Positions 24,445 through 37,244 of a DNA stretch of 64,000 nucleotides are shown piece by piece. The stretch lies in assembly GCA_916610825.1 (NCBI GenBank), contig OU744448.1:33107660-33171659 (forward strand), written 5' to 3'. The notes under the pieces were generated by a model. The model worked only from the letters and a program-made list of their open reading frames with translations. It ran no database searches and was not told where the DNA came from. Position 1 is the first letter of the stretch; the number at the start of each line of letters is the position of its first letter. Source of the stretch: Haliclystus octoradiatus. Taxonomy: Eukaryota; Cnidaria; Staurozoa; Stauromedusae; Haliclystidae. A program made the position numbers and the translations under genes.

Positions 24445-25019
24445 GTTAAAAACAATGTGTAGTGAACACTTCATGATACAGTATTATGTATATTTGTTAT
24501 CATATTGAAGCTTCTTGCTTGGAAACCTGAGCGAACTGACAAGTTTTACATACCCATTATATAGTCAATAGCAACACAATGCGACAACTTACTCATAGTA
24601 CCTCTTTTTCAGGCATACATTAGAAAGATCTTTATGACCTGTTTCACGTATTCTAACTTTGCTCATTATATCCATTTTCTACACTTACAAGAAACTGTTG
24701 CAGATGGGACGTTCTAAAGTAGTATATAAAAGCGTCGTGCAATACATTCCTGGTGTGAACGGTTCCTGTGATTTCTAAATGTCCTAAAATGCTGTCTAAA
24801 GGAGAACTTGAACGAAGTCTATATTTAGAGGACTGTATATCAAATTCCTTTGAACAAATCAATTTCGGAGGCTACAAAACTCATCAGGCTAGCGGTTGAC
24901 ATGAACTAAATTTTAACATCTTCAATAACTATGTTATACAAAAAAGATAACAAATAACAGTAACACCCCTATCATGTCACGCAAATACTTTCTAGATAAA
25001 TAGAGTTAGTTTCTATGAA
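24445..25019. other. Space between LINE end and inverted repeat, one exon-like ORF
   Basis: No recognised gene. On the minus strand 24692-24875 is open and bounded by a TTTTGTAG acceptor and a GTAAGT donor; it is listed separately. Confidence 0.4.
24692..24875 (-). other. Exon-like ORF, unrecognised
   Basis: The minus strand shows an acceptor (TTTTGTAG), about 61 open codons including SPLDSILGHLEITG and NVLHDAFIYYFRTSHLQQFL, and a consensus donor GTAAGT. I do not recognise the domain. No linked exons were found, so it may be a fossil exon or chance. Confidence 0.2.
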
Positions 25020-25310
25020 ATACTTAACTCAAAGGCGAGGAATGTTGAGCTCAAGCGACATGTTGATGTGACGATGGCTAGGCGAGAAATAACTTTAACA
25101 CGTTTAACACAGAACTCTACCACAAAACAGACAGGAAGAAGTTCCATATAATACAAAGCACAAAATAACTATTGAAATACTAAACAATACGATGAATGCA
25201 ATCAATCACAATGGAACATTACAAACACAAATAGAAACTAATGAACGATGACAATGATTGTGACTAACCATAAAGGTGATATGTAATGGCAACAGAAAAC
25301 GCGTCAACAC
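25020..25310 (-). repeat. Right, inverted copy of the 290-bp repeat (element X)
   Basis: It is the reverse complement of 7997-8289 along its length, for example ATGTTGAGCTCAAGCGACAT and GAAGAAGTTCCATATAATAC. It lies 575 bp beyond the 3' end of the LINE. It may be a second, independent copy of X, or the partner arm of a large composite element of about 17 kb. Confidence 0.8.
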
Positions 25311-27434
25311 CTGGTGTTGAAGAATTTCCACAATCAAGTCTCGATTATCATATTAAAGGATTCTAAAATATGTCAACTCTCTTCTGGCCTCTCAACAGCC
25401 AAAGATATGTGCTGATTTATCAACCAATAGTCGAGATGGTTTCAATAGCAATCACAAACTATTTGTCATTGATTTACTGCCATATTGTCAAAGTTATCCT
25501 GATGGCTACGGGATACCATGGTAATTCGAAAACATTGCTGAATTGTTTTAGCATTTCAGAAGACAATATTCCTCCTGGAATTCTCAGTATCGGTGGTGAT
25601 CTACGCTAATGGGCCAGTGAGAGCATTATAGTCTGAACATCTATCTCAATCAGAACTTATCTCCAACGTATTTGTTGTCATTGCTGGAGATTTTGTTTAT
25701 TTGGTTCAAGGTCTCGAATAACAACGTTCAATCTTCTTAGGTCTTCTTTGTTTATGTGATCTTTTTAATGGCCTTCTCTTGTAATATTTTCTGAGCTTGT
25801 ATTTTCGATACATCTGCAAATGCTTTTGTGACTGGACTAGCATAGCAGGCGTGCAGTTATAGTACAGTTCTCCTTCGTCAAAAGTAGGATATACGTAACG
25901 CTGAAAGATCTCATTTCAGGATGATATAACAGTTCGCTAACGAAACAAAGGTGCAGTGCTTCATTTCATTTTTGTTCAAAAAGGCGTCTAGCAGTGTTAA
26001 AATGATTATAAAATGTGGGTAGTATAAAAGTCTATATTAATTAATTGTTGATACCAATCTATGATTTACATCTATATTAATCTTGAAATGAGACATGATG
26101 TTTTCAGATTAGTCTACATTACATCACCAATGCAACATAGGATCGAAATTGTTATCGAATGTATGCTCCCTCCACTCCTGCCATCATGTTTACAATGTTC
26201 AAAGTGTACAATTCAATACAAATCAATGAACAAGTAGTTATACATACCTTTGATTATCTTAAATTGTAATTTATCTTTTCAAAATTTCGACGGATACAAG
26301 TAACAACATAACTAGTTATTACTAACAATTTTTTCTCTTTTTCCAAATATTTTACTGATTTGAGATTTTCTACGATGGAGGAAACGACAGTTTAGATACA
26401 CTTCAATCACAGTGAAGAAGAAAGTAATAGTTACGATTCAACAGAGAGTAACTGTTAATGTGGATTAAAGCTGAAATTAAAATTATACATGTAGCAGGAG
26501 GAAGAAGGCTCGCGAATAGGGGTGATTCAATTCTTGGAAAAAGTGGCATTTATAAACTCTTGGAGAAATTCTGTATAGCATCCATTTTGAGTGTATAGAT
26601 CAGATTTAATTCTAGTAAAATGAAAATTTACTGAGGTTAATCACTATCTTTGAATCCCGCAGCAAGCTCTCCTGTTAAATGGCAGAAAGCCTTCTTGTAG
26701 ACAACCAATCTGCCTTGGTGTTGAATTGAGCACATGTAACAGCATGACCGTGTCAGTTCCTTATTCTTCGAACCCTAGATTAAGGCTCAGGGAGATACCG
26801 TTCTTTCTTTGCTTCAACGCACCGCTGAATGGTTGAGGAAAGTCAACGAAGGTTTATGATTATTGAATGGCTTGTTTGATCTGTAACTGCATGTATGCCT
26901 ATGATCTGTTATGTCAAAGCCTTTCATCTAAACAATTGATATCAAGTTTGTCTATGAACACAATGGTAATGTTGTTGCTTTTGTATTTTTTAACGCGGTT
27001 GATTTATGTGCTGCTGATATTTTACGCGTTTATTGTCTACTTTACCTCCCTACCCGTTCCTTTGTTGGTTGATAAAGGTAAGCATAACTAGAAATTCAAC
27101 TGACTTAGTAGTGTGACTGGAGCTTTGTTGGTGGTGTCAGGTCTGCTATTGGTCAACTAGCTATTGTATTTTGCTGCCAACCTCCAACCAGGCAAGCAGC
27201 TAGGCCAAATTATTGTGATGTTAAGGATTCTAGATATAGGGTTTAATAGATACAAAAGAATGGCCTATCTCTTAACTATCCCACATTTACTGCGATAAAA
27301 AGATTTCGAACCAGGAAAAACAACTATTTCTTCAAATCAATATCAGCATTTGCGAGAAAAGATCAGATATAAAATTTTTTGTAAACAATATAACAACTAT
27401 CAATATACCCTGGAGAGAAAAACTTTTCTTGTTT
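25311..27434. other. No confident gene
   Basis: Plus-strand ORFs at 25370-25609 and 26867-27091 are open but show no domain. The second ends at a GTAAGC donor-like site. Apart from the minus-strand exon candidate at 25706-25900, I see nothing supportable. Confidence 0.35.
25706..25900 (-). other. Possible terminal exon, unrecognised basic protein
   Basis: On the minus strand an acceptor-like GATCTTTCAG precedes 64 open codons (RYVYPTFDEGELYYNCTP, then a Lys/Arg-rich tail such as KLRKYYKRRPLKRSHKQRR). A TGA and an AATAAA signal follow within about 12 bases. This arrangement fits a last coding exon. No family is recognised and the upstream exons are not identified. Confidence 0.25.
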
Positions 27435-27749
27435 TCAATTGTCCTGGAGTTTGAACAAGCATGCCTCATGATATACAAAAATCAGTTTCCACAAATTTTG
27501 AGATGTACTTAAAGTTTGTTTTTTTGACGATGGAAATTGCAACACCGAAAATTCACCAATTTCGAAATCGTTCATATCCAGGACACCTTCTTTAACTCGG
27601 CATGCGAAATAATCTCCTTCAAGCAAATGATATACAACTGTTTCAGTTTTATTTGATGTTTCCCTCAAGATAGATCGCCATTTGAATTTGCCATTTTTAA
27701 CAATGAACTCAATCCACAACCCACAGTATTGAGTTAATAATTAGAGGCT
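27435..27749 (-). CDS. Exon-like ORF, unrecognised
   Basis: The minus-strand frame is open from about 27749 to a TAA at 27435-27437, giving about 104 codons. It contains LWIEFIVKNGKFKWRSIL, VVYHLLEGDYFACRVKEG and LWKLIFVYHEACLFKLQDN. Alternating hydrophobic strands and the YFACRV phrase hint at a beta-sandwich such as Ig or FN3, but no diagnostic motif is complete. It could be an exon of the same minus-strand gene as the candidate at 25706-25900. Without clear splice sites it remains tentative. Confidence 0.3.
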
Positions 27750-29804
27750 AGATGAGAATGACTGATTCAAAGATGGTAAAAAATAGAACAGAGAGTCAAA
27801 GTAGTAAAAGTATTATTCTTCAGGGATGGCGAAGGGATGGAACTACGTCAGGAACGTGAGATTAAGCATTATCATTGGTTCATAATCAGATTAATTGAAG
27901 GCTACTTTATTTGAGAGGCTCAAAAAGAAATATTCTATTATATATTTTATTTCCACAGTAGCGAAATAATTGTCGTTTATTGGAATAATTAATTTGACTT
28001 TCTTCTACTCTAGTGGCTAGGCAGAAGATGATTATACCCAAATGCCTTCCTACGACCAATCTGCTACGAAAGTATGAAGTACTTAAGCTAAATTTCAATT
28101 TGATGTTGTCCTCTCAGATATTTTGTTTTCGTAAAAGACCCGCTTAGAGAATATAAGCAGAACCTCAGCTGTAGCAAAATCAAATGGTCTTAAAGTCTGA
28201 CCAGTGCACTTGACAATATTGTACCCCATTGATCCACGCCTGCAAGAAGGGCAACCAAAAAGAGATGATCAAACCAGAACAATTTTAGTAAAATCTACAT
28301 CAAGCAAAGAAGATGACTTAGCCGTTTAGAAATTTCTTTCTGATACTGGAATTTGTGAAAATGCTAGCCTCTTTTGCCCACGCATAGCCCGCAACCAACA
28401 TATTACCAGTATTTGACCAGCACTTGCTAATTTCTGCTGTGGAGTTTATACATTAAGACAAACTACCTCCATTACCTCTAACGGGTTAAAAGCTTTGACA
28501 ACGTGATGGATTTCTTGTTATTATTGTACAGGCAAATAAAAGCATCTGCTTTAACGATATTCATTCAGTGTATTTCTACAGGTGAATAAATACTATTTTT
28601 CATGATTATGTCAGATGATATATCAGTGCACTCGATTTTGTTAACGGGATTATTTGAGCAACGTTTATTCACTATTTCCAGACAGATGGATTAACCAATA
28701 AAAAAGAAGGAAACTGACGTCATTCTTAATAATATAGCTTATCTCCACCAATAGCAGCTAGTACCAGCGAACTTGTTTTGACTTGTGTGAATTTTTTTTG
28801 AGTTGTCTTACACCTGTCCCTGTCGCCTACTGCTTTAGCAATATATGATTAACTTTATAAGTTTTCTATTTCGTAAGTCAGGAATCATCAGTAGTGGTTG
28901 CCTATGAACATCCATTATTCTTCCAGTTCTATAGTAAAATCAGCCTCTTGACTGGAAATTGATGTGGAAGCAAATTTTAAAAGTGCCAACAAATCCAAAA
29001 TCACCAATGCTATCATAATCTTTCTGGGTTATCATAAATATTGATAATGAATATTACTGATTAATTAACGGTATATTTTACAAATACCCAAATAAAGGTA
29101 TAAGTAGATTTGAAAATCGAATATAACGGTATCCGGTAATAACCATTCCAGCTTTATCGTTTTCTGTCTATATAACACTAAGCCAAACAAGTAATTGACA
29201 GTTAAACTATGCTAAATATTCACGAACAGTGGATTCTTCCAAAAACTTGTAAGAGTTTGAATTGTTAGCATACCGTTATCACCGGATTAAAAGGTATTTT
29301 ATAAAAATGCCTTTTAATGATGACGATGATGTTGTTGTTTCTGCCATTATAATTTCAATATATCCAATAATACATCATACATCATAGAAGTGCAGAATTA
29401 GCAAATAAATGTAAGATATTTCTAATTATAATTTTGTAACTTATGTGAATACCCTCATTTACATTTTTTATACTACATATATATTACAAGATGTCTACTT
29501 TGTATGAAAATATTTCCTATACTTTTTCAAAGTCAATATAATGTTCGTCAGAAGACCTCTGAAACTGACTTAATGTACTCAACCAGCGGCAATTTATCAC
29601 ATGTCATTAATCTGATTAACTATAGGATAAAATATGTAGATCCAAATGACGTTACGAGTTTTCACGTGATGTAATAAACCAACCAGTGATCATAATGCAT
29701 CATTTGAATAAGGAAATAAGATAAATTATTAATTTCAAAAACCGGCGTTTTTACATTTTTTTTATTAGTCTAGACGACTTGATGAGAAACGGGAAAACGG
29801 GATA
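27750..29804. other. No gene seen, upstream region of gene A
   Basis: Intergenic AT-rich DNA. Near 29110-29290 the phrases AACGGTATCCGGTAA and ACCGTTATCACCGGA form a loose inverted pair. The promoter of the downstream PAN-TSP1 gene should lie here, but no clear core element was identified. Confidence 0.4.
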
Positions 29805-32800
29805 ATGTTTTCTCATCTTGTCTTCAGAATAATTTCTGTTGTTGCAATGTTGCACTATTCACACTGTCAACAGTGCGATGAATTTAATACGATTTCTGAT
29901 GAATATCGTGGACGGTTTTTTAATAACAGTTACATTAACAGTTACATTGCATTGAGAAAAGAAAACTTTGAATCTATCTTTGTCTGTTATCGGAATTGTA
30001 CGGAGACTGAAGGATGTGTTGCTATTGATTTCAACAGTCAAATGGAAACTGGTTTCAATTGCAGATTATTTAACTTGACAAGTGTGCACAGTTATTTAAA
30101 AGAAAAATCCGTCGCGCAAGTTATTATGAATCTCAAGGTAATATATACATCTTAAAATATTTTCCTTTCTCCATGATATAATATATGCAAATTCCTCCGA
30201 GCACGTTGTAAGTGCAATATCTATTGAATGCTTTTATAATCGCCTCATTTAGGTGAATTAAAATCCATTATGGGAAGAGTTTGTATATGCACCGTCTTAA
30301 TAATATTTTATTATAACCTACAGGTAAATACCTGAATTATAATAATTCATATTTCCTTGCTTAACTACTTTTTCCGAACAAAAATTAATCAACACTAAAT
30401 AAAATGAAATATATATTGAACAATTATAGATAACTATATTTATTATGTCATAGCGTAAATCTATAACTTCATGTTGTTATTGATTGTGATTCCGCAATTA
30501 ATCAGGAAAGATACAAGGAAACAAAGATATTACAATTTTCTGTAACAAACACTTCAAATTTACGAAAGAACTATATTTTTAGAATTATGATTACATTCTT
30601 TTCTTCAATTTTATCCTTATCAATCTATTATAGCATTCTCATTTTTTTATGAAAGCTTGATTATAACTTTTTCATTTTATGCATTTTAGCAAAAAGAAAA
30701 TAATTTGGGATAATTTAAATTTAAAAAAATTGATTTGTATAACTATTTCCCGAATATCTCTTTGGTCCCATCAACAGGTTTGAATTCGAAAACAATAATA
30801 ATAAAAAACTCTATCTTTTTGTTTTATGGTACAAGCAAACCTTTAATTTAAAACTAATAGAGACTCAACAGAAAATTGAAAATAAGATATTAATACCTTT
30901 CCGATGGCTAACTGTCAGCATAAAATAAAGGATGTATTATATAAATTAGTTTCTGAAAGGCTGGTACGACAATTAAAACAATTTAATAGGAGTTAGATTT
31001 TATAAGAATATCAATATTTGGAAATATTTTGAGATAAATATTCGTTGAAAAGTAATTCGTTGGATTCATGTATAGCATCATTGCAGTGAAGTTTGTTCGC
31101 GATTGTGATATTCACAGAAAATCATAATAAATATGAACAAGCGAGATTTCTACTTTTTTCATAACTCTATAGAGTATTATCAATGCTTTGAAAAATTTGT
31201 CGATATTTTTATGTATTATCCAAAAATGAATTTATGATTGTTATAGATATTTTATTATTATTAGGTTGAATGCAAACCTGTATCAGTGGGTACGTATTTG
31301 AGTTAATGATATACATAAATGATGTTGAAATGTGATTTTTTACTTTGAGTAATTTTACATTCTTCTAACTGGCCTCCTTACTACTACATTTAATATTTCT
31401 TCATGATGCAATTCGATGTGTTTCTTTGTATTTGGTTCGAAATATGCACATCCGCTGGTAATTATTTTGGAGAAACAAATATACTATAGTGTGATGATGA
31501 TGTTGTTTCGGTTGCTACTTTTTATTGGCAATACATAGATGGTATCTGATTAGTACTCATGATTATGTATATTCCAGATCTTACATTTCATGGGAAATAG
31601 ATCACAAAGGTATGAAAAAGCACAGTTCAATGGTATATTGGATACGTCCGTTTCATTTTCATGATTAGGACGATGTTGATGATGATGCAATCGATCGATA
31701 CTTCCAAAAGTCATGATAAGTAATAATTTTTTAATTTATGTACTGTCTTTTGTAGTTAATGGATCATGGCAAGAATGGTATAATGAAACAGACTGCAGTG
31801 TCACTTGCGATGGAGGAACAAGAAAACAAATAAGATTATGCCAACAACCATCATGCAATGGAGAAACTTGCCAAGGAATTAAACAAAGGGAAATACCTTG
31901 TAACGTCAACGGATGCCCAGGTATACCTTATAATACCTTATAGACGCTATATTGAAGAGTGCCTAGAGTACCATATGTTTTTGGCAAGATGATTGCCTTT
32001 TAAAAATATCAACTGTTAGATTCTGCGACCTGCTCGGAAGTTTCCCGTTCCAAACAGTGAATCAGGTATACCTTTTGCTGTGGAAATCTCCCAGAATCCC
32101 TAGTATCAGATAGACACCTTATTTGTTAATCTACTATTAGCATTGTAGTATTTATATGACATTCAATTCTAGATAATTTATTATGAATTATAGTATACCC
32201 CAGGTAATAAGATACACCAATTATAGGCATAATTCGATATCAACAGAGCCATGGTGTGTAACTGCATACAGAAATAAGGACAGAGTTTATTTCTTGATCG
32301 TGAATCGTGAACACATTCGAATTCCGACGTGCAAAAAGAAAATGAATATTTATATCTATTCAGCATGCGTATCAACACATATACCATCACCTATAAAATT
32401 GAATGTTTCCTTTATGCGAGCATTTTAATAGACTAGTCACCAAGTGACACTCAATGAGTGTAATTTCAGCAAAATAATGTCCCTGACTAAAGCTAGAAAA
32501 AGGTTGGAAAATTGATAGATCTGCTTGGGTGGATCCCTCGTATTTACAGTTTGAAAGTCTCGTATATTTGCTACCAGATTGCCATTTTCTTGTAATCTTC
32601 TTTCCCTCGTATTTGGAGTTTCACTGCAGCTGCAACGGGCTCTCTGTTCAAACAAAATCTCTGTTAGCGTTTAATCTACTTGTATTTGCATTAGGACTGG
32701 CAGTGTTCCGTCTGTAATTTGCTACACGCTCTCTATAGTTCCTTGTAACCCTGGTGGTAACTCTCATATGAAGAGAATTTGGAGACCTGCCAATTTTGAG

Positions 32801-35105
32801 AGGTCCATATTCCAGCTAAGAAAAATGGTTTATAGAATGTTTCAGATTTTGGATATTTTTTGGGCTCCTTTTTTAAATTGCTATAGATTTTTGAAAAAAT
32901 AGATTTGGAATCTGTCTGAAGAACATTGAAAGAAAAATAAAAAAATTGAAATACAATTTCTAAGTTTTTAGAACTTTTGGGGTAGCTTTTTCCAAGTGAC
33001 ACCCCACCCCCTGGCGATGTAGAGCCAGAGATACACTTTGGGGTTTGTATTTTCAAGTTTATGCTGTGTATAGGATTGATTTTGTAATATTGCGAATTTC
33101 CATTGATAATTAGATCACAATTTTGAATACCGTGATTAAACACAATCGCTTTGTTTATAATTTATTTTGTTTCACTGCTGAGGCTGAGGAGGTAATGAAT
33201 TGCCGGACTTGTTTAGGTTTTAAAGTTTCAACTCGTTCAGTTCTAATTTGTGATGCAGGCCGCGTTTTAATTGACTTTTTATGTTGTTGACTGCAAACAC
33301 ATCTTCATTCCTGCAGGCTGTAGGCCTTATTTAGTTATCGGAAGAAACTTCATAGATCAATTTCTAAATTGATGATATTTGCAACTGAAGAATGAAGAGT
33401 TTGTTTACATTTATCATTATAATGTGGAAGTGCCATTTTACAGAAATAACAAAAGGTTGTTCTGCTTCAATGTTTCTAGACAATAAAGTGTTTATCGTGT
33501 ATGGAACTGTTTGATTAAGCAGCTCCTTTGAAGAATAGCGCTGCATTGCGAACAAGTAAAAAAGCAGTTTTTAATTATTTTCCCGTCAAAAGTTGGGCAA
33601 TCGAAGAAATAAAGCAATGGAAGGACGCCTCCAGGTTAAGACGAATCCAGTGATATAAGTCATGCATTGATTGGATCTAAAACGGCTTCCCTAATCCCCA
33701 GCGTTGTACATATTACAGACACGCAAATGGAATAGCGTCAATTTAGAAGTAGATATTCTTATCCACACTTGCAGAAATAATTACTAAATTACAAACTGTT
33801 TACAAGATCATTATCTTCGACAATTATCTATTGGCATATCAATGTTTGATTTCCGCATATTTCAATACGTTTTTTTGTTAATAATTCGTGCTTTTCCATT
33901 CCACTGCGTACTCTTGTAAAGATGACATATTTCTGAGGAATGACAAGTTGGTTGATATTCATCTTCATTCCATAATGTGTTACTGATATAAGTTTAAATA
34001 CATGAAATATTCTGCAGTATAACACAATCTATTTGCTTGCCTATTACTTTAATCAGCAGCCTGTCATTATGTATGCTATATTCTATACTATAAATATACA
34101 TTGAGGTTTACATGCTTTGTACTGCTTTAGTTGACGAGGCAATCAGTGAATGGTCAAAATGGAGAGGATGTGCAGCAGAACGTAACCAACTACGTGAGAG
34201 AACTTGCACCAATCCTGCACCAGTTTATGGCGGAGCAGAATGCAACGAGGACGTCGAGGAAACAAGAGATTGTGAAACAAGTGAGAATCAGCTTTAAAGC
34301 TAATTGCTATCAATAAGTTATCTAACCCTAAATGCCCCGCGCTTTCTTCTTCCTAAATCTAGACAAAATGAATGCGAAACATCGCATCAACTCTGGTATG
34401 AATATCTCCAGCTTTCATAATTTTAAAATTGCAACGTCAAAAGAAAACCTTACAGGATGTAAATTGTGGACCCCTGTGCATGGGCGACAATTATTTTTCC
34501 TTTTTCACTGTAGCACTGGAATTTAAATAAAATATCGGATAACTTGTAGTGGATGAAAATGGCTGTTATAAAAATTGCCAATCTATATAAAGATAAAGAT
34601 GTAAGTAGGTTTTACGATATTGTATGAAGGGAGATGAACTTCATATGGTCTGGAAATGATTTTGTTTTACAATATTTACAAAAGTGATATCCATAATTGA
34701 TTTCTTATTTTGATTATTTTTTTTATAGTAACGATCCATTATACATCGAACCATAACCTGTGCATTGCAATTGTTGGTAGTGTACCGAAATATATTCTGA
34801 AAACAACCAATTATCGATGCCAATACTTTAGTCTGGCCGGTAGTGGTAGAATTTATGTTGGCCAATCAGGAAAATGCTTAGCCCCAGCAGGAAATGGTAC
34901 AATTATAATGACCAGATCCTGTGAAGATGATAATAGTGAATTTGAGTATCTTCCATCCATGTTAATCAAACACATTAAAACTGGAAATTGCGTCCACCCT
35001 AAAAATGGTTTACCTTGGTCCACAGGTGGAAATACCCTACTGCTTCATTCTTTATGCGATGAACAAGCTGGACGATTAAAGGTTTCATTTGTAGAATTGA
35101 TTTGA
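29805..35105 (+). CDS. Gene A: secreted PAN/Apple - TSP1 - TSP1 - ricin-B-like protein
   Basis: Five exons are proposed: 29805-30137, 31265-31289, 31756-31920, 34131-34280 and 34729-35105. All have GT-AG junctions and compatible phases (0, then 1, 1, 1), giving 349 residues. Residues 1-21 are a signal peptide. Residues 24-111 form a PAN/Apple-like module with C..NC..TEGCVAIDFN and CRLFNLT. Exon 2 is a 25-nt microexon (VECKPVSV). Residues about 120-174 are a TSP1 repeat (SWQEW, CSVTCDGGTRKQ, CNVNGCPG) and about 175-224 a second, diverged one (EWSKW, RERTCTNPAP). The C-terminal exon has two KCLAP/NCVHP-type repeats resembling a ricin B lectin fold. N-glycosylation sites are present. The product is probably an extracellular adhesion, recognition or matrix protein. 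The last exon stops soon after GRLKVSF, so the lectin-like module may be incomplete. Exon prediction is by eye. Confidence 0.75.
30138..31264 (+). other. Intron 1 of gene A
   Basis: Begins GTAATA after the PAN exon and ends in TTATTATTATTAG before the 25-nt microexon. Nothing coding is seen inside. Confidence 0.6.
31921..34130 (+). other. Intron 3 of gene A with repeat-derived sequence
   Basis: Begins GTATAC after the first TSP1 exon and ends in TACTGCTTTAG. Short ORFs inside (32181-32717, 32733-33143) show no domain. 33660-33770 resembles 3830-3930, a further dispersed repeat. A G/C-rich patch ACACCCCACCCCC at 33000 looks like transposon remnant. Confidence 0.5.
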
Positions 35106-37244
35106 AAAAGTTCACGTTCGTTCTGTTCATAATATTTTGCATTTACATCGACATTTTATGAACAGAAGCAAACACGAATGTGACATTAGACACATATAAC
35201 ACAACACCATTAACGCTAGCATTATGCATATTTTCAATGTTCTTAAATCCGCTCAGAATTAAAAATTATTGGTTTTAAATCTAAATCCAGGGACAATCAC
35301 CTAAATCAATAATGGTCATTTATCACACGGGTATGTGATTTATTGAGAACTTCTTTAATCCTATCTTAATGTGAAATATAAAAATCACGGGGTATTCATC
35401 GGATATAATAATATAGTTTATTATAAATCATTGTCCTAATTACTATAATCTAATAGCAATTATTTGAATTGTTTGTTATCAATTCTTCAGTGATATTCTT
35501 TGATTTTTTTTCTTTGACGATGATAATGGTTTGACTTAGTTAATTTGGATTGAAATTTCCTTCAGACATCTGATGATAAATTTGAAATACTTTACCTTTA
35601 TTTTACCATATTACGAATTAAGCGAAAATGAAATATCATAATTAAGCACTATTTCTCTATCAGTGTCGTCCTTAAGATAGGTCTCACATAAAGGATCAAT
35701 ATAAAATGCTTATGTCACAGCATTTCAACACAATATTCTCTACAATGATTCCACTTATCCCGATGAAATAAATATTTTACGAACAAAATATATACGATTT
35801 AAATGTTGCTAGTTTTACAATATCAATGTGAAATGTGAAATGTGTATGACATCGTCAAGTATTTAATGTCAGTTTACAAAATTACTTCTGTAACGCTTGG
35901 ATTTCCATGTAATAAATAGTGATTTATTGTGATTGCTTAATTGTGTCATTTTTTCAGTGCATTATATTATATTTTAAGTATTTCCGAAATTCATCTGTTG
36001 CAACTTGTTGATCGTTATTGAATAAACATTTTTTATTACGTGTTTTATTATGCTGCCCTTATAAGAATCTAAAACAAAATATATTTGAAATTTTATTGTG
36101 ATGGTACAAAAGAGTTCATTAATGACATCGGGAAAAATTTATTAAAGAAACGGATGAAAAGCCATCATTTATTAAGGAGACAATTAGTAGGCTGTTCAAA
36201 ATGGCAAAGAAATATATCATCAGTAAAATAAATTGGCAAATTCCTGCTCTAAAATGATATTCAAGCTAGTTAATAATGATACGGTCGAAGTCTGAGGTCT
36301 TGTTCTCGGCTTGAATTTTATGGCCAAGCATTATTTACGGAAAAGTGGCAGCCTACTTCCACGCCTTATGCTGAATCAGTTAAAACAATTACTTGTAATT
36401 GAGCTAGCAGACTCTACTGTTCTACCCCGCTTAAGTTTTGTCGGTATGGGTATGCGAGCATCTATAGGTTTCTATGACCGACCAATTACGAAGGTAGCAT
36501 TTGTAAATGTAAATTGAAGACAAATAGTTAAAACTGCAAGACAAGTCACTCAAGATAATACAAAATTTTTGTTTGGTATATAATCTACACCACAGGAGAG
36601 GGTGTTTCGTTAATCCTGATGAATTATGCTGTGTTTGTAAATCAGTATAAAAAAAAATCATTCGAAGTTAAATCAAAATAATTAGTATAGTGAAAAAAAT
36701 ATTAAAGGAGTTATTCAGTATTATTATTATTACTAAAATAAAACTTAAATGGGGTTGTCGTGGCATAGATGTGGCATTAAATAAAACAAAGCTAATTATA
36801 TGATAATAAAGCCACATACAAGTATCAATGAGGTCTGTGCTATTGTAAAATACGGTCTATGAATAACGTTTGAAACGTCGTGGACTAGATATTTATGTGC
36901 ACTTAGCAAGAAAACTCAATTGGAATATTGACATCTATCGTCATTTTCAACTTTTTCACTCAAAGGAAAATTTAAGAAACATATATTATCTGTAGGCAAA
37001 ATTTTAGATAACTTTTAACCGTGGTTCAATTCTTGGTCAATTGTACAGATTCATAACCTTCCTATTAGGATAAAGGAACACACCCAAGATGGCTGACGGT
37101 TTGTGAATTTCAAATGATATCTCTCTGAGGCTATCAAAAATCTATGTTAGTACCAGCAATTGGTCAATGTCCAGTAATTGACCTTGGGTGAAACTTTCAG
37201 GGTAATAAGCAGCAAAAATATTTTCACAATTGTTATGCACTTTG
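35106..37244. other. Downstream of gene A, no gene seen
   Basis: AT-rich, with AATAAA motifs near 35769 that could serve polyadenylation of gene A. The ORFs are short and unrecognised. Confidence 0.45.

Noticed and set aside
32183-32428. Possible extra exon of gene A (EPWCVTAYRNKD)
   Set aside because: It is superficially kringle-like only; no flanking splice sites in phase 1, and gene B has no counterpart.
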